Shown here piece after piece: positions 7,009 through 15,064 of a stretch of 64,000 nt of DNA. Where the stretch lies: NCBI GenBank assembly GCA_017427885.1, contig JAFRRW010000010.1:62001-126000 (forward strand). Direction: 5' to 3'. Made by a program: the position numbers and the translations under genes. The first letter of the stretch is position 1. Every line of letters begins with the position of its first letter. This DNA is from Bacteroidales bacterium. Its GTDB lineage: Bacteria > Bacteroidota > Bacteroidia > Bacteroidales > UBA932. Below the pieces are notes generated by a model. It did not search any database, was not told where the DNA came from, and saw only the letters and a program-made list of their open reading frames with translations.

Positions 7009-9996
7009 TTACCTGGGAGGACCTCCCGGAGGAGGACCGCCGGGACCTCCCCGACCACGGCCGCCACGCATTCCGCGCATGTTTCCGTAGTTTCCGAAGC
7101 GCCAGGTCAACGACAGGATGACATATCTTCCAAGAGTGTTGTTCAGGACCTCCTGATGGTAGTTGGAGGCGTCCGTAACGTGAAGGTTCTTGGACTGGTT
7201 CAGAAGGTCCCAGGCCTTCAGCTGGACGGTCATGGAATTCTTGAAGAGTAGCTTCGTTACAGCCACGTTCAGGATATATTCGGGATCCTGCTGGGTGGAA
7301 TATCCCCTGTACCAGTTATAGCTGAAATCGGACACCAGGCCGAAACCGGCGGGAGCCGTCCAGTTGACGGAACCGCTGACCTGGTTATTCCAGGTGGCGT
7401 TCGTACTGGCATTGGAAACCGTGTACCAGGATTTCCTGAAGCCCATCCTTCCTCCGGCCTGGAGTTCAAGATTGTCGGTACGGTAAGTGAGACGCAGACG
7501 GTCGTTCAGGTTCAGCGACTGGATGTCATTCCTGGAGAAGGCCGGCGAATCATCCAGGTCGGGGAAATCATTGTGGAAGAGTTCGTAATCGAAATCTCCG
7601 TTGACATAGTACCTGTCCGTATCGAAACTAGTGCTCCCGATATAGGAGGAAGACTTGGAGTAATTGGCATTGGTCATATTCGACACCGAGAAGTTGGACT
7701 TCGCGATGGGTGTGTTGTAGAACATCCTGATGGAACCGTTCCAGGAGGAAGGTCCGTTGACGGGTATCGAATACTGGGCTCCGTTCAAACCGTACCACAC
7801 TGCACTGACGATCGGATTCTGCACGAGTCCGGCTCCCATGTCGACGTTCAGGGAGGAGAAGGTCTTCTTGTTCGAGCGCCTGAACTCCGTGCGTATGTTA
7901 TGATTGAAATACGGCTCGAGGTAGGGGTTACCGAAGGAAACGTTAAGCGGGTTGGTGTTGTCCGGTACGGGCATCAGCTGGGAGGTGGAAGGCTGGGAGG
8001 AGCGGCCGAAATAGAACACCCTGAGGTTGGTGTTGTCGTTGGGGTCCAGGAACAGCATCGCCCTTGGTGCCCAGTTAACCACATTGTTCTCATAGGAAGC
8101 TTCCTTGCCCAACCTCATCGTAGTGTTCTTTGTGTCGGTTGGATTGGCGCCGAAGCCTATCTGGGCAGTGACCTTGTCCTTCTGGTACATCAGATTGAGA
8201 CCCATCGACTGGTTGACATAGCGGTTTTCAATCCTGTTGGAATAGGTCTTGTCAAAGGTCTCCCCTGCGGCCGAATACTTGTGCTCGTCCACGCTGAACA
8301 CGCTGTTGTCCCCGCTGTTGTAGGTATTCTTGTAAGAGGTAGACTTGTTCCAGGAATACTCGTAACTGGCCTCCAGGAAGAAGTCGCTGCTGAGTGGTTC
8401 GGTGTAGGTCAACCTTCCGGAAAGGGACCTGCCCTTCTGGTTCTGGTCGAATCTCTGGTTGATTATGGAATCCCTCGGCACGCCGTCGAAATAATCAGTG
8501 GTAAGCGACTGGTTGAAACCGTGCATGTCGTTGTTGCTGAAATTGTAACGGCCCATGAACGAGAAGGTGCGTCCCTTCTTTCCCAGCCTCTGGCGGAACA
8601 GCAGGAAACCTGAAGTGTTCCAGTTCTTGTTCTCACCGACATTATCGTTGAATCCGACGTTGGTCTGCTCGGAAGATCCCGAAGCGTTCCGCATCGTCTG
8701 GAATTCGTCGAATTCCCTGTAGCTTCCGTTACCGAAGTTGAAAGAAGGCTGGAAGAGAAGGGATGTCTTATCGGAGAACTTGTGGTCCATCCTTATGCCG
8801 AAACGGTTACCGTAGGTGTCCCTGCTGCTGAAACCGTGGTTGTCATAGACCAGGTTGCTGCCGTCATCCAGGTATGTGACCTTCCTGCTGTCCTCGGTGA
8901 CATCGTTGTTGGTGGCGTTGTAGAGGTAGTTTCCACCTATGTTCATCCGGTTGTCGAAGAGGTCCCAGGCTCCGTTGATTCCACCCATTCTGGAAGAGGT
9001 GATACCATTTGATCCTCCCCATCCTCCGCCGCCGCGGCCCATTCCTCCTCCGCCGCCCATCATACCACGCATCATACCGCCGGCGAGGTCGTTGAAGCCG
9101 CGGTTGTTGGTGTTGTTGGCATTCAGGATGAGACTTATCTGGCTATGGTCGTTGAACCGTCCTATGAAAGCACCGCCCTGATAGCGGTAATCCCCGTCGT
9201 CCTTGCCCAGGGATGATGTCTCATTGGCAGTCCAGTCGTGACCGCCTCCTGCCATTACGTTCCCGAACAGGCCCTTCATCATTCCTTTCTGGACGCTGAG
9301 ATCTATGACCGTCTCTTCCTGACCGTCGGAAAAACCGGTAAATTCCGCCTGCTCGGACTTCTTCTCGACCACCTTCACCTTCTCGATGATCTTGGCCGGG
9401 ATATTCTTGGAAGCCAGCTGGGGATCGTCCAGGAAGAAGGTCTTGCCGTCGATGGTTATCTTCGTGATGGTCTGGCCGTTGGCTGTGATGGAACCGTCTT
9501 CGGACACCTCCAGTCCGGGAAGTTTCTTCAGGAGGTCCTCCAGCATGTCGTTGTCAGTGGTCTTGAAGGATGAAGCGTTGTATTCGACGGTGTCTTTCTT
9601 GATGACGATCGGATTGCCGGTCGCGGAAACCGTGGCCGCATCAAGAACTGTCTTGTCAAGGTCCATCTTGATGATACCAAGGTCCATCGGACCGTCAACC
9701 TTGATTTCCTTCTCAAAGGACTTGTATCCCATCATCTCGGCCTTCAGGGTATATGTGCCGGGACGGACCTTCTCGAGCACCGCAACTCCCTTGTCGTTGG
9801 TAAGGGCGTATTTCGCGGGATCCTTGGCGCCGGCCTTGATGATATAGACGGTAGCAAAGGATACCGGCTCTTCGGTGGCAGAATCCCGGAGGGTGACCTT
9901 CACGTCGCCGTTCGCCTCCGCGTTACCGGCGAAGACGGAATATGATAATGAAACAGAAAGTAATATAAGGAAAAAGACCTTGTAAACAGACTGCAT
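7009..9996 (-). CDS. TonB-receptor-like outer-membrane beta-barrel protein
   Basis: A 995-residue outer-membrane protein. Started at 9996 (MQSVYKVFF), which gives a clean Sec signal peptide; the upstream ATG at 10047 only adds an unlikely leader. Order of parts: a CarboxypepD_reg-like beta-sandwich (VKVTLRDSATEEPVSFATVYI onward), a plug-like region (LEDLLKKLPGLEVSEDGSI), then a long barrel rich in aromatic and Asn residues, as in the PF14905 outer-membrane barrel family. It ends in a Gly/Pro/Arg-rich tail (GGRGRGGPGG) and has a Met/Gly-rich insertion around residues 315-340. No SusD partner is adjacent. Ligand unknown; the family often has roles in uptake of small molecules or metals. It follows ruvC by 80 bp and has no evident promoter motif. 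Confidence 0.88.
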   Translation of the reverse strand: MQSVYKVFFLILLSVSLSYSVFAGNAEANGDVKVTLRDSATEEPVSFATVYIIKAGAKDPAKYALTNDKGVAVLEKVRPGTYTLKAEMMGYKSFEKEIKVDGPMDLGIIKMDLDKTVLDAATVSATGNPIVIKKDTVEYNASSFKTTDNDMLEDLLKKLPGLEVSEDGSITANGQTITKITIDGKTFFLDDPQLASKNIPAKIIEKVKVVEKKSEQAEFTGFSDGQEETVIDLSVQKGMMKGLFGNVMAGGGHDWTANETSSLGKDDGDYRYQGGAFIGRFNDHSQISLILNANNTNNRGFNDLAGGMMRGMMGGGGGMGRGGGGWGGSNGITSSRMGGINGAWDLFDNRMNIGGNYLYNATNNDVTEDSRKVTYLDDGSNLVYDNHGFSSRDTYGNRFGIRMDHKFSDKTSLLFQPSFNFGNGSYREFDEFQTMRNASGSSEQTNVGFNDNVGENKNWNTSGFLLFRQRLGKKGRTFSFMGRYNFSNNDMHGFNQSLTTDYFDGVPRDSIINQRFDQNQKGRSLSGRLTYTEPLSSDFFLEASYEYSWNKSTSYKNTYNSGDNSVFSVDEHKYSAAGETFDKTYSNRIENRYVNQSMGLNLMYQKDKVTAQIGFGANPTDTKNTTMRLGKEASYENNVVNWAPRAMLFLDPNDNTNLRVFYFGRSSQPSTSQLMPVPDNTNPLNVSFGNPYLEPYFNHNIRTEFRRSNKKTFSSLNVDMGAGLVQNPIVSAVWYGLNGAQYSIPVNGPSSWNGSIRMFYNTPIAKSNFSVSNMTNANYSKSSSYIGSTSFDTDRYYVNGDFDYELFHNDFPDLDDSPAFSRNDIQSLNLNDRLRLTYRTDNLELQAGGRMGFRKSWYTVSNASTNATWNNQVSGSVNWTAPAGFGLVSDFSYNWYRGYSTQQDPEYILNVAVTKLLFKNSMTVQLKAWDLLNQSKNLHVTDASNYHQEVLNNTLGRYVILSLTWRFGNYGNMRGMRGGRGRGGPGGPPPGGPPR

Positions 9997-10061
9997 ACGT
10001 ATTCTCACTGCTATAGATAAACCATACTTTAGACAAAGACGCTGCACGATGGTTTAACGCT

Positions 10062-10079
10062 TAATGTGTAAACACATTA
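10062..10079. repeat. A/T-rich palindrome at the ruvC stop codon
   Basis: TAATGTGT and ACACATTA form an 8-bp inverted repeat with a 2-nt centre, overlapping the ruvC stop and lying 66 bp before the barrel gene. It could be an operator or a weak hairpin; on the plus strand it is followed by a T-run, but no plus-strand gene ends here. Confidence 0.4.
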
Positions 10080-10637
10080 TTTTTTCACCCTCGAGGGATT
10101 GTTCCTGATGAATTCCTCCCAACTCGAGGTAGAGTCTATTCCTGAAAGGGTTCCGGACGTCTGGTAGAAATGGCACAGGGCCACTCCGAGAGCGTCGGTG
10201 GCGTCAAGGGGATGGGACTCGTCGAAAGTCACCCCAAGGGTATTCTGGAGGATCAGGCTCACCTGTTCCTTGGAAGCGGCGCCGTTGCCGGTCACCACCT
10301 CCTTTGCCCTCCTGGGGGCATATTCTGCCACCTTGTCTATCCCCTGCTCCGCGGCCGCTATCATCGCAGCTCCCTGGGCCCTGCCGAGTTTGAGAATCAC
10401 CTGGGCGTTCTTCCCGTAGAAGGGGGATTCGAGGGCCATCTCGTCGCCGTGGTATGTCCTGCACACCTCGGATACGGTCTCATAGATCTGGCGGAGCTTG
10501 GCATGGGGACTCTTTTCCTTCCTCAGGTCCAGGACGCCCATATCCACAAACACGGCCTTCTTCCCCTCCACACGGATGACCCCGAAACCAAGGAGGTTGG
10601 TTCCGGGGTCGATTCCTATGATGGTCCTGGAAGCCAT
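10077..10637 (-). CDS. ruvC: Crossover junction endodeoxyribonuclease RuvC
   Basis: Holliday-junction resolvase acting with RuvAB in recombination. 186 residues, normal length. The acidic catalytic set is visible: D10 (IIGIDPGTNLLG), E70 (MALESPF), and D145/D148 in SHPLDATDAL. The start lies 5 bp after the serS stop, indicating co-transcription with serS. Confidence 0.97.
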   Translation of the reverse strand: MASRTIIGIDPGTNLLGFGVIRVEGKKAVFVDMGVLDLRKEKSPHAKLRQIYETVSEVCRTYHGDEMALESPFYGKNAQVILKLGRAQGAAMIAAAEQGIDKVAEYAPRRAKEVVTGNGAASKEQVSLILQNTLGVTFDESHPLDATDALGVALCHFYQTSGTLSGIDSTSSWEEFIRNNPSRVKK

Positions 10638-10642
10638 CGGCG

Positions 10643-11914
10643 TCAGTCTATGCGGTCGAAACCGGTATAAGGCCTGAGCACTTCCGGAATGATGATTCCG
10701 TCTTCGGTCTGGTTATCCTCGAGGAGGGCGGCGACCACGCGGGGAAGGGCGAGTGAACTGCCGTTAAGGGTATGGCAGAGCTGGATCTTACCCTCATCGT
10801 CCCTGTACCTGAGGTGGAGGCGGTTGGACTGGAAGGTCTCGAAATTGGAGACCGAGGAAATCTCGAGCCACCTGCCCTGGGCGGCAGACCAGAGTTCGAA
10901 GTCGTAGGTGATGGCGGAAGTGAAGCTCATGTCCCCTCCGCACAGGCGGAGGATGCGGTAGCGCAATCCGAGCCTGTTCACTATGCCTTCTACGTGGGCG
11001 ACCATCGCGTCGAGGGCAGCGTAGGAATTCTCCGGCTTCTCGATGCGGACGATCTCCACCTTGTCGAACTGATGGAGCCTGTTGAGTCCCCTGACGTCCT
11101 TTCCATAGGATCCAGCCTCGCGGCGGAAACAGGGAGTGTAGGCGGTCATCGCCCTGGGAAGGTCCTTCCCGGGGATGATGACGTCGCGGTAGAGGTTGGT
11201 CACGGGCACCTCGGCGGTGGGGATGAGATAGAAGTCGTCCAGACCGACGTGGTACATCTGGGCCTCCTTGTCGGGGAGCTGGCCGGTACCGAAACCGGAA
11301 GCCGCGTTGACGACCGAAGGAGGTTCGATCTCCCTGTATCCTGCGGCGGTGTTGATGTCAAGGAAGAAATTGACCAGGGCCCTCTGGAGCCTCGCACCCT
11401 TTCCCTTGTAGACAGGGAATCCTGCACCCGTTATCTTGACTCCGAGATCGAAGTCGATGATGTCGTACTTCTTCGCGAGTTCCCAGTGGGGAAGGGCGTT
11501 TTCAGGAAGGCTTACTTCCGGTCCGCCTACCTTCACGATCTGGTTGTCCTCGGCACCCTTGCCGGGAACAACGAGGTCGCAGGGAATGTTGGGAAGGAGG
11601 ACGAGCTTGGCCTCCAGTTCCTTGTTGTTCTCCTCTGCCTTCGCGAGGAGTTCATTGGAACGGACCTTAAGTTCGGAAGCCTCTTTCTTGGCCTCCTCGG
11701 CCTCTTCCCTCTTCCCCTCCTTCATCAGGGCGCCGACGCGGGAGGCTACCTGCTTCTGCCTTGCCAGCAGGGCGTCGCTCTCCGCCTGGAGCGAACGACG
11801 GTTGGCGTCCAGTTCCAGGACCTTTCCGACTATTTCCTTCGCGTCAAAATTCTTGACTGCAAGCTTCTCGATCACGTGCTGCGGATCGTCGCGAAGCATC
11901 TTCAATGTGAGCAT
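10643..11914 (-). CDS. serS: Serine--tRNA ligase
   Basis: Class II aminoacyl-tRNA synthetase charging tRNA-Ser in the cytoplasm. 423 residues: N-terminal coiled-coil arm (about 1-110) that contacts the tRNA variable arm, then the catalytic domain with the conserved LIPTAEVPVTN, motif 2 (PCFRREAGSYGKDVRGLNR and HQFDKVEI) and motif 3 (LNGSSLALPRVVAALLEDNQ). It lies downstream of the rpmA terminator and heads a serS-ruvC pair. Confidence 0.98.
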   Translation of the reverse strand: MLTLKMLRDDPQHVIEKLAVKNFDAKEIVGKVLELDANRRSLQAESDALLARQKQVASRVGALMKEGKREEAEEAKKEASELKVRSNELLAKAEENNKELEAKLVLLPNIPCDLVVPGKGAEDNQIVKVGGPEVSLPENALPHWELAKKYDIIDFDLGVKITGAGFPVYKGKGARLQRALVNFFLDINTAAGYREIEPPSVVNAASGFGTGQLPDKEAQMYHVGLDDFYLIPTAEVPVTNLYRDVIIPGKDLPRAMTAYTPCFRREAGSYGKDVRGLNRLHQFDKVEIVRIEKPENSYAALDAMVAHVEGIVNRLGLRYRILRLCGGDMSFTSAITYDFELWSAAQGRWLEISSVSNFETFQSNRLHLRYRDDEGKIQLCHTLNGSSLALPRVVAALLEDNQTEDGIIIPEVLRPYTGFDRID

Positions 11915-11931
11915 TTCGTCTCGTTTTTAAA

Positions 11932-11970
11932 GAAAAAAGAGGATACGCGCCACGTGTGCGCACGTCCTCT
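11932..11970 (-). terminator. Intrinsic terminator after rplU-rpmA
   Basis: On the minus strand AGAGGA pairs with TCCTCT, extended inward by a GC-rich stem with wobble pairs, then TTTTTTCTTT. It separates the ribosomal genes from serS. Confidence 0.75.
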
Positions 11971-11997
11971 CTTGTCGATATCGTCAAACCCGGCGGA

Positions 11998-12258
11998 TCA
12001 GTTCTCGAAAGGAACTACGGACACGTAGGATTTGGATTCTTTCTTCTTGGTGAACTTAACGGTGCCGTCAACGAGGGCGTAAAGGGTGTGGTCCTTACCG
12101 ATGCCGACGTTCTTGTCGGGATTGTGGGCCGTTCCCCTCTGGCGCACGATGATGTTGCCCGCCTTTACGGCTTCGCCACCGAATTTCTTGACTCCCAGAC
12201 GCTTGGAATGGGATTCACGTCCGTTCTTGGAACTTGACTGACCTTTCTTATGTGCCAT
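11998..12258 (-). CDS. rpmA: 50S ribosomal protein bL27
   Basis: Ribosomal protein near the peptidyl-transferase centre. 86 residues beginning [16 protein letters not shown], with the conserved [17 protein letters not shown]. The N-terminus is the mature type without the cleavable extension found in Firmicutes. Second gene of rplU-rpmA, 20 bp downstream of rplU, closed by a terminator. Confidence 0.99.
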   Translation of the reverse strand: MAHKKGQSSSKNGRESHSKRLGVKKFGGEAVKAGNIIVRQRGTAHNPDKNVGIGKDHTLYALVDGTVKFTKKKESKSYVSVVPFEN

Positions 12259-12278
12259 AATGTTTTCCTCCTGTAAAA

Positions 12279-12590
12279 TTAAGCGATGGCGTCGATGCGG
12301 ATCTTGGTGAACTGCTGGCGGTGGCCATTGAGTTTCTGATAACCCTTGCGACGGATTTTCTTGAATACGAGCACCTTGTCACCCTTCACCATCTCATCCA
12401 GGACGGTGGCTTTGACGACTGCGCCCTCTACGTAGGGAGAGCCGACCTTCACGGCACCCTCGTTGTCAACGAGGAGGACCTTGTCGAACTCGACGGCGGC
12501 ATCCTTGGCGGCGCCGAGGCGCTGCACGAAGATCTCTTTTCCAGCTTCTACCTTGAACTGCTGGCCTGCAATTTCTACGATTGCGTACAT
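12279..12590 (-). CDS. rplU: 50S ribosomal protein bL21
   Basis: 103 residues from [17 protein letters not shown], the canonical bL21 start; a longer reading from 12647 would place coding sequence in the leader. Binds 23S rRNA. The rplU-rpmA order is standard. The mRNA has a leader of about 85 nt after a consensus promoter, long for this window. Confidence 0.98.
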   Translation of the reverse strand: MYAIVEIAGQQFKVEAGKEIFVQRLGAAKDAAVEFDKVLLVDNEGAVKVGSPYVEGAVVKATVLDEMVKGDKVLVFKKIRRKGYQKLNGHRQQFTKIRIDAIA

Positions 12591-12679
12591 AAAAAAACTT
12601 GTTAAAAGTTTCGACTGCAAGCGGCCTCCATCGGGGCGGCGCTTCATTTGAGCTTGACAGCCATAAAATTATCGGACCG

Positions 12680-12710
12680 CAAAGATATGAATAAATTCCA
12701 ATCTCACAAA
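12680..12710 (-). promoter_or_regulatory. Consensus Bacteroidetes promoter of rplU-rpmA
   Basis: On the minus strand TTTG (12710-12707), 19-bp spacer, TATCTTTG (12687-12680): a full match to the primary sigma consensus, and the best promoter in the window. Confidence 0.88.
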
Positions 12711-12761
12711 ATTATTTTATCCAATAGTTTTTTTCGCTTGCATTATTCGAAACAAAAATAT

Positions 12762-12769
12762 TATTTTTG
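12762..12769 (+). promoter_or_regulatory. -7 promoter element TATTTTTG for the ATPase-sirtuin pair
   Basis: Matches TAnnTTTG 22 bp before the ATPase start; a TTG lies at 12738-12740, 21 bp upstream. Confidence 0.65.
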
Positions 12770-12791
12770 TACTAACAAAAATGTTTCCACC

Positions 12792-13952
12792 ATGGATTCC
12801 CCATTCATATACGACAGATACGTCACCGGAAAGAATTTCATAGGCAACAAGGAGAACGCGACGATCCTGGGGAATCTCATCGCCCACGGTGAAAACATCA
12901 CCATCTACGCCCCTCCCAAGAGCGGAAAGCACTCCCTCATCCAGCAGGTTCTCTTCAACCTCAGGATCAGCGGCGTACGGTTCTCGGCTGGGGAGACCGA
13001 CCTCACTCCCATAAGGACGATCACGGATTTCCTCGTCACGTTCGGCTCCACGGCCATCAGGACGGTGGCCTCCACCCCCAACGAATACTCGTCCATCATC
13101 GGCAGGCATCTCGCCGGCACCCATTTTGTCTTCGATCACCAGGCCTTCTCCGACCACGACAGGATCGTCTCCCTCAACTGGGACCCGGACGACAACGACC
13201 TTGAGCAGATGCTCCTGCTCCCTTACCGCCTCGGAGCAGACTCCGGCCTGCACGTAATAATGATACTGGATGAATTCCAGAACCTGGACAAGACGGAAGA
13301 CGGCGAGAAGGTTTGGAAAGCGATGGAGAAGGTCATCTCCTCCAACCGGCCCTCGGACTCCCCCTCCCCCGCCTGCTCCTTCGTTCTCACAGGTTCCCAG
13401 GTGAATGCGATGAAATGGATCTTCAAGGATAGGCGTTTCTTCTACCGCCTTGTCGAGCAGTTCCCCGTCAAGGACCCGGAAAGCAAGGTCATCGCAGAGC
13501 ACATAGTGAAAGGTTTCCTGTCCGGAGGGAAGGTCATCGACAGGGAACTCGTGTTGGGAATGTGCAACCTCCTGAGGAACAAGATGTGGTATGTCAACCA
13601 CCTCTGCGCCATCTGCGACTATCTCACGAGGGGTTTCATCACCGAACCGATGCTTCTTGAATCCCTCGGCATCCTGCTGTCCATTCACGAGCCCAGGTTC
13701 AAGGCCACGATGAACGACCTGACCACCTTCCAGGTAAGTCTCCTGAGGGCCATCATCGACGGAAAGACGAAATTCAGTTCCGCAGACATAATAAAGGGAT
13801 ATGGCCTCAACTCCTCGGCCAACGTTCGCAGGCTCAAGGATGCCCTGATGAAAAAGGAGATCGTGACCTTCGACGACGAGGACAATCCCACCATCATCGA
13901 CCCCCTGTTCGAATACTGGGTCAGGAAGTATTATTTCCAGATAGAAGCATAA
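12792..13952 (+). CDS. AAA-type ATPase (ATPase_2-like) with C-terminal winged helix
   Basis: A 386-residue P-loop ATPase. Walker A is APPKSGKHS (residues 40-48) and Walker B is HVIMILDE (154-161). The overall form, with a C-terminal DNA-binding-like region (SSADIIKGYGLNSSANVRRL) and a terminal DPLFEYWVRKYY, resembles the ATPase_2 (PF01637) family of Bacteroidetes and archaea. I start at 12792 (MDSPFIYDRYV), because the upstream open frame runs through the promoter. The sirtuin gene follows after 4 bp. Function is unknown in this family; a nucleic-acid-related or regulatory role is only inferred. Confidence 0.85.
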   Translation: MDSPFIYDRYVTGKNFIGNKENATILGNLIAHGENITIYAPPKSGKHSLIQQVLFNLRISGVRFSAGETDLTPIRTITDFLVTFGSTAIRTVASTPNEYSSIIGRHLAGTHFVFDHQAFSDHDRIVSLNWDPDDNDLEQMLLLPYRLGADSGLHVIMILDEFQNLDKTEDGEKVWKAMEKVISSNRPSDSPSPACSFVLTGSQVNAMKWIFKDRRFFYRLVEQFPVKDPESKVIAEHIVKGFLSGGKVIDRELVLGMCNLLRNKMWYVNHLCAICDYLTRGFITEPMLLESLGILLSIHEPRFKATMNDLTTFQVSLLRAIIDGKTKFSSADIIKGYGLNSSANVRRLKDALMKKEIVTFDDEDNPTIIDPLFEYWVRKYYFQIEA

Positions 13953-13956
13953 ATAT

Positions 13957-14676
13957 ATGGGAAAGAAGCATATAGTGGTCCTTACCGGGGCCGGCGTGAG
14001 CGCGGAAAGCGGGATATCGACCTTCCGCGACAGCGGCGGGCTTTGGGAGAGATATGACGTGAACGAGGTCTGCTCCATCGAGGGGTGGCACCGGAACCGA
14101 GCCCTGGTGCTCGATTTCTACAACGAAAGAAGAGCCCAGTTGAAGGACGCACAGCCCAATGCCGCCCATTTCGCCATCGCGGACCTTGAAAAGCACTACG
14201 ACGTGGACGTCATAACCCAGAACGTCGACAACCTCCACGAAAGGGCGGGAAGCACCAGGGTGTTGCACCTCCACGGAGAGCTGACCAAGGTCAGGCCCGA
14301 GAACAGTTACGACTATGAGGACGGGTTCTCCGAGAAGGGCATCCGGGACGTGGGATATGGCGCAGTGCGACTTGGAGACACCTCTCCCGACGGAGTGCAG
14401 TTCCGGCCACATATAGTATTCTTCGGGGAAGCCGTGCCCAATATCGGGAAGGCGGCCGACATCGTTGAAGAGGCCGACCTCCTGCTGATCGTGGGAACTT
14501 CCCTGCAAATTTATCCGGCCGCCGGCCTTTACCATTATGCCCGGCCGGACGTCCCTATCTATATCATCGACCCCAAGGACGTACCGGCCCGTGAAAGCCG
14601 CATCACCCATATCAGGGACGTGGCCACCAAGGGGATGGAAACTTTCCTCAATACAATCAGGGACAAAAAGTTTTGA
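13957..14676 (+). CDS. cobB: Sir2-family NAD-dependent protein deacylase lacking zinc cysteines
   Basis: A 239-residue sirtuin that removes acyl groups from lysines using NAD. GAGVSAESGI (11-20), QNVDNLH (88-94) and the catalytic H106 in LHLHGEL are intact. Y55-N-E-R58 gives the YxxR pattern of class III sirtuins, which favour succinyl or malonyl groups. The usual four zinc-binding cysteines after the catalytic histidine are absent: the only cysteine in the whole protein is C39. Zinc-less sirtuins of this kind occur in several bacterial groups. It follows the ATPase gene by 4 bp and is probably translated from the same mRNA. Confidence 0.9.
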   Translation: MGKKHIVVLTGAGVSAESGISTFRDSGGLWERYDVNEVCSIEGWHRNRALVLDFYNERRAQLKDAQPNAAHFAIADLEKHYDVDVITQNVDNLHERAGSTRVLHLHGELTKVRPENSYDYEDGFSEKGIRDVGYGAVRLGDTSPDGVQFRPHIVFFGEAVPNIGKAADIVEEADLLLIVGTSLQIYPAAGLYHYARPDVPIYIIDPKDVPARESRITHIRDVATKGMETFLNTIRDKKF

Positions 14677-14701
14677 TTTATTCAAAAAATGCATATCTTT
14701 G
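14672..14701 (+). promoter_or_regulatory. Promoter of rpsU
   Basis: TTTG at 14672-14675, 18-bp spacer, TATCTTTG at 14694-14701. It overlaps the 3' end of the sirtuin gene. Confidence 0.8.
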
Positions 14702-14715
14702 CACCCGCTTTGAAA

Positions 14716-14724
14716 AAGGAGGTG
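14716..14724 (+). promoter_or_regulatory. Strong Shine-Dalgarno sequence before rpsU
   Basis: AAGGAGGTG, with core GGAGG ending 12 bp before the ATG. It is the only extended Shine-Dalgarno I see in the window. In Bacteroidia, bS21 helps hide the anti-Shine-Dalgarno of the ribosome, and rpsU is the known exception that keeps a strong one, consistent with autoregulation. Confidence 0.85.
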
Positions 14725-14734
14725 TAAAGACATT

Positions 14735-14929
14735 ATGATCATAGTTCCCATCAAGGAAGGCGAGAACATCGAGCGCGCCCTCAAGAAATTCAAGAGGAAG
14801 TTCGAGAAGACCGGCGCCATACGCGAGATGCGCGCCAGGAAGACTTTTGAGAAGCCTTCAGTCATCAAGAGAATGGCCCACGAAAAGGCCGTCTATGTTC
14901 AGCACCTCCGTCTTGAAGAAGACCAATAA
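14735..14929 (+). CDS. rpsU: 30S ribosomal protein bS21
   Basis: 64 residues beginning MIIVPIKEGENIERALKKFK, typical bS21. Sits at the 30S platform near the 3' end of 16S rRNA. Tyr54 in KAVYVQ occupies the position of the tyrosine reported in Flavobacterium bS21 to contact and sequester the anti-Shine-Dalgarno. It has its own promoter, a strong Shine-Dalgarno, and a terminator right after the stop, so it is a monocistronic unit. Confidence 0.98.
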   Translation: MIIVPIKEGENIERALKKFKRKFEKTGAIREMRARKTFEKPSVIKRMAHEKAVYVQHLRLEEDQ

Positions 14930-14930
14930 A

Positions 14931-14960
14931 AAAACCTGCGAAATTCGCAGGTTTTTTTAT
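14931..14960 (+). terminator. Intrinsic terminator of rpsU
   Basis: CCTGCGA/TCGCAGG stem extended by A/T pairs, 3-nt loop, followed by TTTTTTT. It begins 2 bp after the stop codon. Confidence 0.92.
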
Positions 14961-15064
14961 TGGCCTTCTGGCTGTTAAATGATTGATGGGGCGGACCCCC
15001 TCAAACTCCCCTGGGTCGCTTCGCTCCGACGACAAGTGCAGGTTTTTGGGGTCCTGGGGACCTT
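14961..15064. other. Intergenic stretch with short inverted repeats
   Basis: 104 bp between the rpsU terminator and the isomerase-like gene. It holds GGACCCC/GGGGTCC and GGTCC/GGACC inverted repeats and a second copy of GCAGGTTTTT. It may act as a terminator for the minus-strand operon, but lacks a clear U-tract on that strand. No convincing ORF. Confidence 0.35.
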
